Assembly (NCBI RefSeq): GCF_003339865.1
Contig: NZ_QPKV01000002.1
Span: forward strand, 372,001 to 436,000
Length of the DNA stretch: 64,000 nucleotides
From: Pedobacter chinensis
Lineage (GTDB): Bacteria; Bacteroidota; Bacteroidia; Sphingobacteriales; Sphingobacteriaceae
Reading direction: 5' to 3'
Shown here: in pieces, positions 62,380 through 64,000 of the stretch
How positions within the stretch are numbered: position 1 is the stretch's first letter
How the letters are laid out: every line of letters starts with the position of its first letter
Translations under genes and position numbers: made by a program
Notes under the pieces: model-generated
What the model was told of the DNA's origin: nothing
Seen by the model: only the letters and a program-made list of their open reading frames with translations
The model's database searches: none

Positions 62380-63192
62380 TTAATTGGTTTCTTTAATATT
62401 ACGAATGGTAATGGTTGGTGAGTGGTAAGCTGTAGAAAAAGGCGCAAGGCTCTCTGTTAACCACACGTTTCCACCAATAATGCTATCGTGACCAATAACA
62501 GTTTCGCCACCAAGTATGGTTGCACCTGAATAAATCACTACCCTGTCTTCCACTGTTGGATGTCGTTTACTGCCAGCCAGTGTTTTTTTAACACTTAAAG
62601 CTCCCAAGGTAACACCCTGATACAATTTAACATATTTGCCAATAACGGTAGTTTCTCCAACCACGATACCAGTGCCATGATCAATGTAAAAATATTCACC
62701 AATTTCTGCTGCAGGATGAATATCTATTCCCGTTTTAGAATGCGCATGCTCGGTCAGTATCCTCGGAACAAGTGGAATATCCAAATTGAAAAGCAAATGG
62801 GCAATTCGGTAAAGGCATATTGCATAAAATCCAGGATAAGTTCTGATTACCTCAAAACGACTCCTTGCAGCAGGGTCTCCCTCATAAATCGCGTTAATAT
62901 CAGTATCCAGAATCCGGTACAACTCAGACAATTGTTCAAAAAAACGTGCTGCAGATTGATGACATGCACCACCTTTTAGCTTGCAACTGGCTGAAATTAT
63001 TTTTGAAAGTTCTTGTTCCAACTCAAATACATGCGCCTTAAGCGCAGCTACACTTTCAAATTTTTTATTGGTATTTTCAATAAAAAGTAAGTTCATAACC
63101 TGTTCAGCCCACGCTGCAATAACTTCATTTGTAGGAATATTAATATCGCTATGTGTTTTTTCGAAAAGGTAATTGTAAAAATTGTGGTCCAT
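62380..63192 (-). CDS. cysE: serine O-acetyltransferase (EpsC type)
   Basis: A 270-residue transferase. A helical N-terminal domain (about residues 1-150) precedes a left-handed beta helix with hexapeptide repeats: HSKTGIDIHPAAEIGEYFYI, DHGTGIVVGETTVIGKYVKL (catalytic DHGTG His) and YQGVTLGALSVKKTLAG. The spacing and N-terminal domain match the EpsC subgroup found in Bacteroidota. It makes O-acetylserine for the cysM product. It is the first gene of the pair. Confidence 0.92.
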   Translation of the reverse strand: MDHNFYNYLFEKTHSDINIPTNEVIAAWAEQVMNLLFIENTNKKFESVAALKAHVFELEQELSKIISASCKLKGGACHQSAARFFEQLSELYRILDTDINAIYEGDPAARSRFEVIRTYPGFYAICLYRIAHLLFNLDIPLVPRILTEHAHSKTGIDIHPAAEIGEYFYIDHGTGIVVGETTVIGKYVKLYQGVTLGALSVKKTLAGSKRHPTVEDRVVIYSGATILGGETVIGHDSIIGGNVWLTESLAPFSTAYHSPTITIRNIKETN

Positions 63193-63408
63193 TAATTTGG
63201 ATTGTTGTTGTTAGCGCCTCAAAGTAAAAAGCACTTAATAATATCTATAATAAAGGTAGGTTTTGTTTCCTCATTCTTAAAATAAATGTTCTTCTTATAA
63301 CATTATCAATACATTTAAAATACTGCTGATAAAATTAACATATGTAGAAAACTTTTGTGTTCAAAAAATGTTTTCATCCTGAAATTTAACAGCTCAACAC
63401 AAATCAAA

Positions 63409-63606
63409 ATGAACCAAATCCTTACCGACCAAGAGTATAAAAAGGTTATTGAGAGAATTCAACAGCTTTCTGAAATTAAAAATGCTCATTCCATTTTCCT
63501 GCCAGAGATTGATGCACTTCGCCAACTGGCAATTAATTATGAATTTAAACGCTATGATTTAACACTCGTAAAAAGCAGTCAGCAACAACTTCCTGCAACA
63601 GGATAA
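63409..63606 (+). CDS. small hypothetical protein, 65 residues
   Basis: The ATG at 63409 (MNQILTDQEYKKVIERIQQ) is preferred to the in-frame TTG at 63355. It is a soluble helical protein with IKNAHSIFLPEIDALRQLAI and a basic/Gln-rich tail ending QQQLPATG. Similar short proteins are frequent in Bacteroidota and uncharacterised. It is a single gene between the divergent cysE and the XdhC-family gene. Confidence 0.6.
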   Translation: MNQILTDQEYKKVIERIQQLSEIKNAHSIFLPEIDALRQLAINYEFKRYDLTLVKSSQQQLPATG

Positions 63607-63775
63607 TTCCTCCTCTTAAATTTCATTGAACATCCATTTCTTTGGCATATTTGGTTAAATCAAACGTGTCGATTAGCCAAATACTCTATTTTGATGTAAG
63701 GAAAAGTAATTTATGGAGAAATTAAGGATAGTTATAAGCAAGAATAATTAAATTGCATTACCTTAAATCATCCTT

Positions 63776-64000
63776 ATGAAAGAAATTTCAGATATACTGG
63801 TCGCCTATCAAAAGGCAAAAAAGGAAAGGAAGAAAACTGCCCTGGCCACCGTTGTAAAAGTTGAAGGTTCCTCGTACCGTAGGGCGGGTGCCAGAATGCT
63901 CATTACTGAAGATGGGCAACTTACCGGCGCCATTAGCGGTGGATGCCTGGAAGGCGATGCTTTGCGTAAAGCGCTTTCAGCAATTCATCAACAGGAAAAC
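63776..64000 (+). CDS. XdhC/CoxI family protein (N-terminal part, runs off the window)
   Basis: The ATG at 63776 gives MKEISDILVAYQKAKKERKK followed by TALATVVKVEGSSYRRAGAR, MLITEDGQLTGAISGGCLEG. The GSSYRRxGARM and GAISGGCLE segments define the XdhC/CoxI family, whose members help insert the molybdenum cofactor into xanthine dehydrogenase-type enzymes. 75 residues are visible; the NAD-binding C-terminal domain lies outside. It is likely to be followed by other molybdoenzyme genes, which cannot be checked here. Confidence 0.9.
   Translation, partial: MKEISDILVAYQKAKKERKKTALATVVKVEGSSYRRAGARMLITEDGQLTGAISGGCLEGDALRKALSAIHQQEN

Noticed and set aside
1..64000. tRNA, rRNA, prophage or intact insertion sequence
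   Set aside because: No cloverleaf, rRNA-like segment, integrase, transposase or phage structural gene was seen on reading both strands.

Overview
The window is AT-rich chromosomal DNA from a member of the Bacteroidota, most likely Sphingobacteriaceae and Pedobacter-like. The signs are a SusC/SusD pair, few Shine-Dalgarno sequences, TTTG / TAnnTTTG type promoters, small stress families common in that group (DUF3606, DUF4142, DUF892, DUF3175) and a Bacteroides-style sialic acid route. No rRNA, tRNA, phage, CRISPR array or intact insertion sequence was seen. Gene content is mostly housekeeping and accessory metabolism.

Layout. 1-5 kb: two DUF3606 proteins, a frameshifted small gene, glgX, a secreted class C serine hydrolase and a VOC protein. 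5.5-11 kb: an unrecognised protein convergent with an alpha/beta hydrolase plus TPR-like/trypsin protein pair, then a DUF805 protein, a CoiA-like nuclease and a small partner. 11-15.4 kb: a Pif1-type helicase with small neighbours, and two copies of a putative small RNA element (a 31-nt conserved block plus terminator hairpin). 15.5-18.5 kb: an orphan response regulator, a tandem repeat of about 232 bp, an SDR and a DUF481 outer membrane protein.

18.5-33.3 kb is a sialic acid utilisation locus on the minus strand. In transcription order it holds susC, susD, a hairpin, nanA lyase, nanM-type mutarotase, nanT-type MFS transporter, nanH sialidase, a fused SGNH/sialate O-acetylesterase, an N-acylglucosamine 2-epimerase, and a decayed SGNH/GH20 deletion fusion. 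A divergent FadR-type GntR regulator faces susC across a perfect 9-3-9 palindrome that fits the FadR operator consensus. Together they release, deacetylate, import and cleave sialic acid, and epimerise the ManNAc to GlcNAc.

33-48 kb holds small hypothetical and stress genes: DUF3175, a Tat-type SDR, an ECF sigma factor, SemiSWEET, DUF892, three orphan receiver proteins in the window, and a histidine kinase/NarL pair. An 11-unit 86-bp minisatellite (48.07-49.0 kb) lies upstream of pta-ackA.

53.7-60.9 kb is the most interesting locus. Five overlapping or near-touching minus-strand genes encode a disulfide-reductase flavoprotein, an ABC ATPase, a permease fused to a betaine-type substrate-binding domain whose lobes are in circularly permuted order, EgtB and EgtD. 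A class V PLP enzyme converges on egtD with a 4-bp overlap and is a candidate EgtE. This reads as an ergothioneine synthesis, import and possibly redox-recycling system. It is followed by DUF805, cysM and epsC-type cysE (cysteine supply), and the window ends inside an XdhC-family gene.
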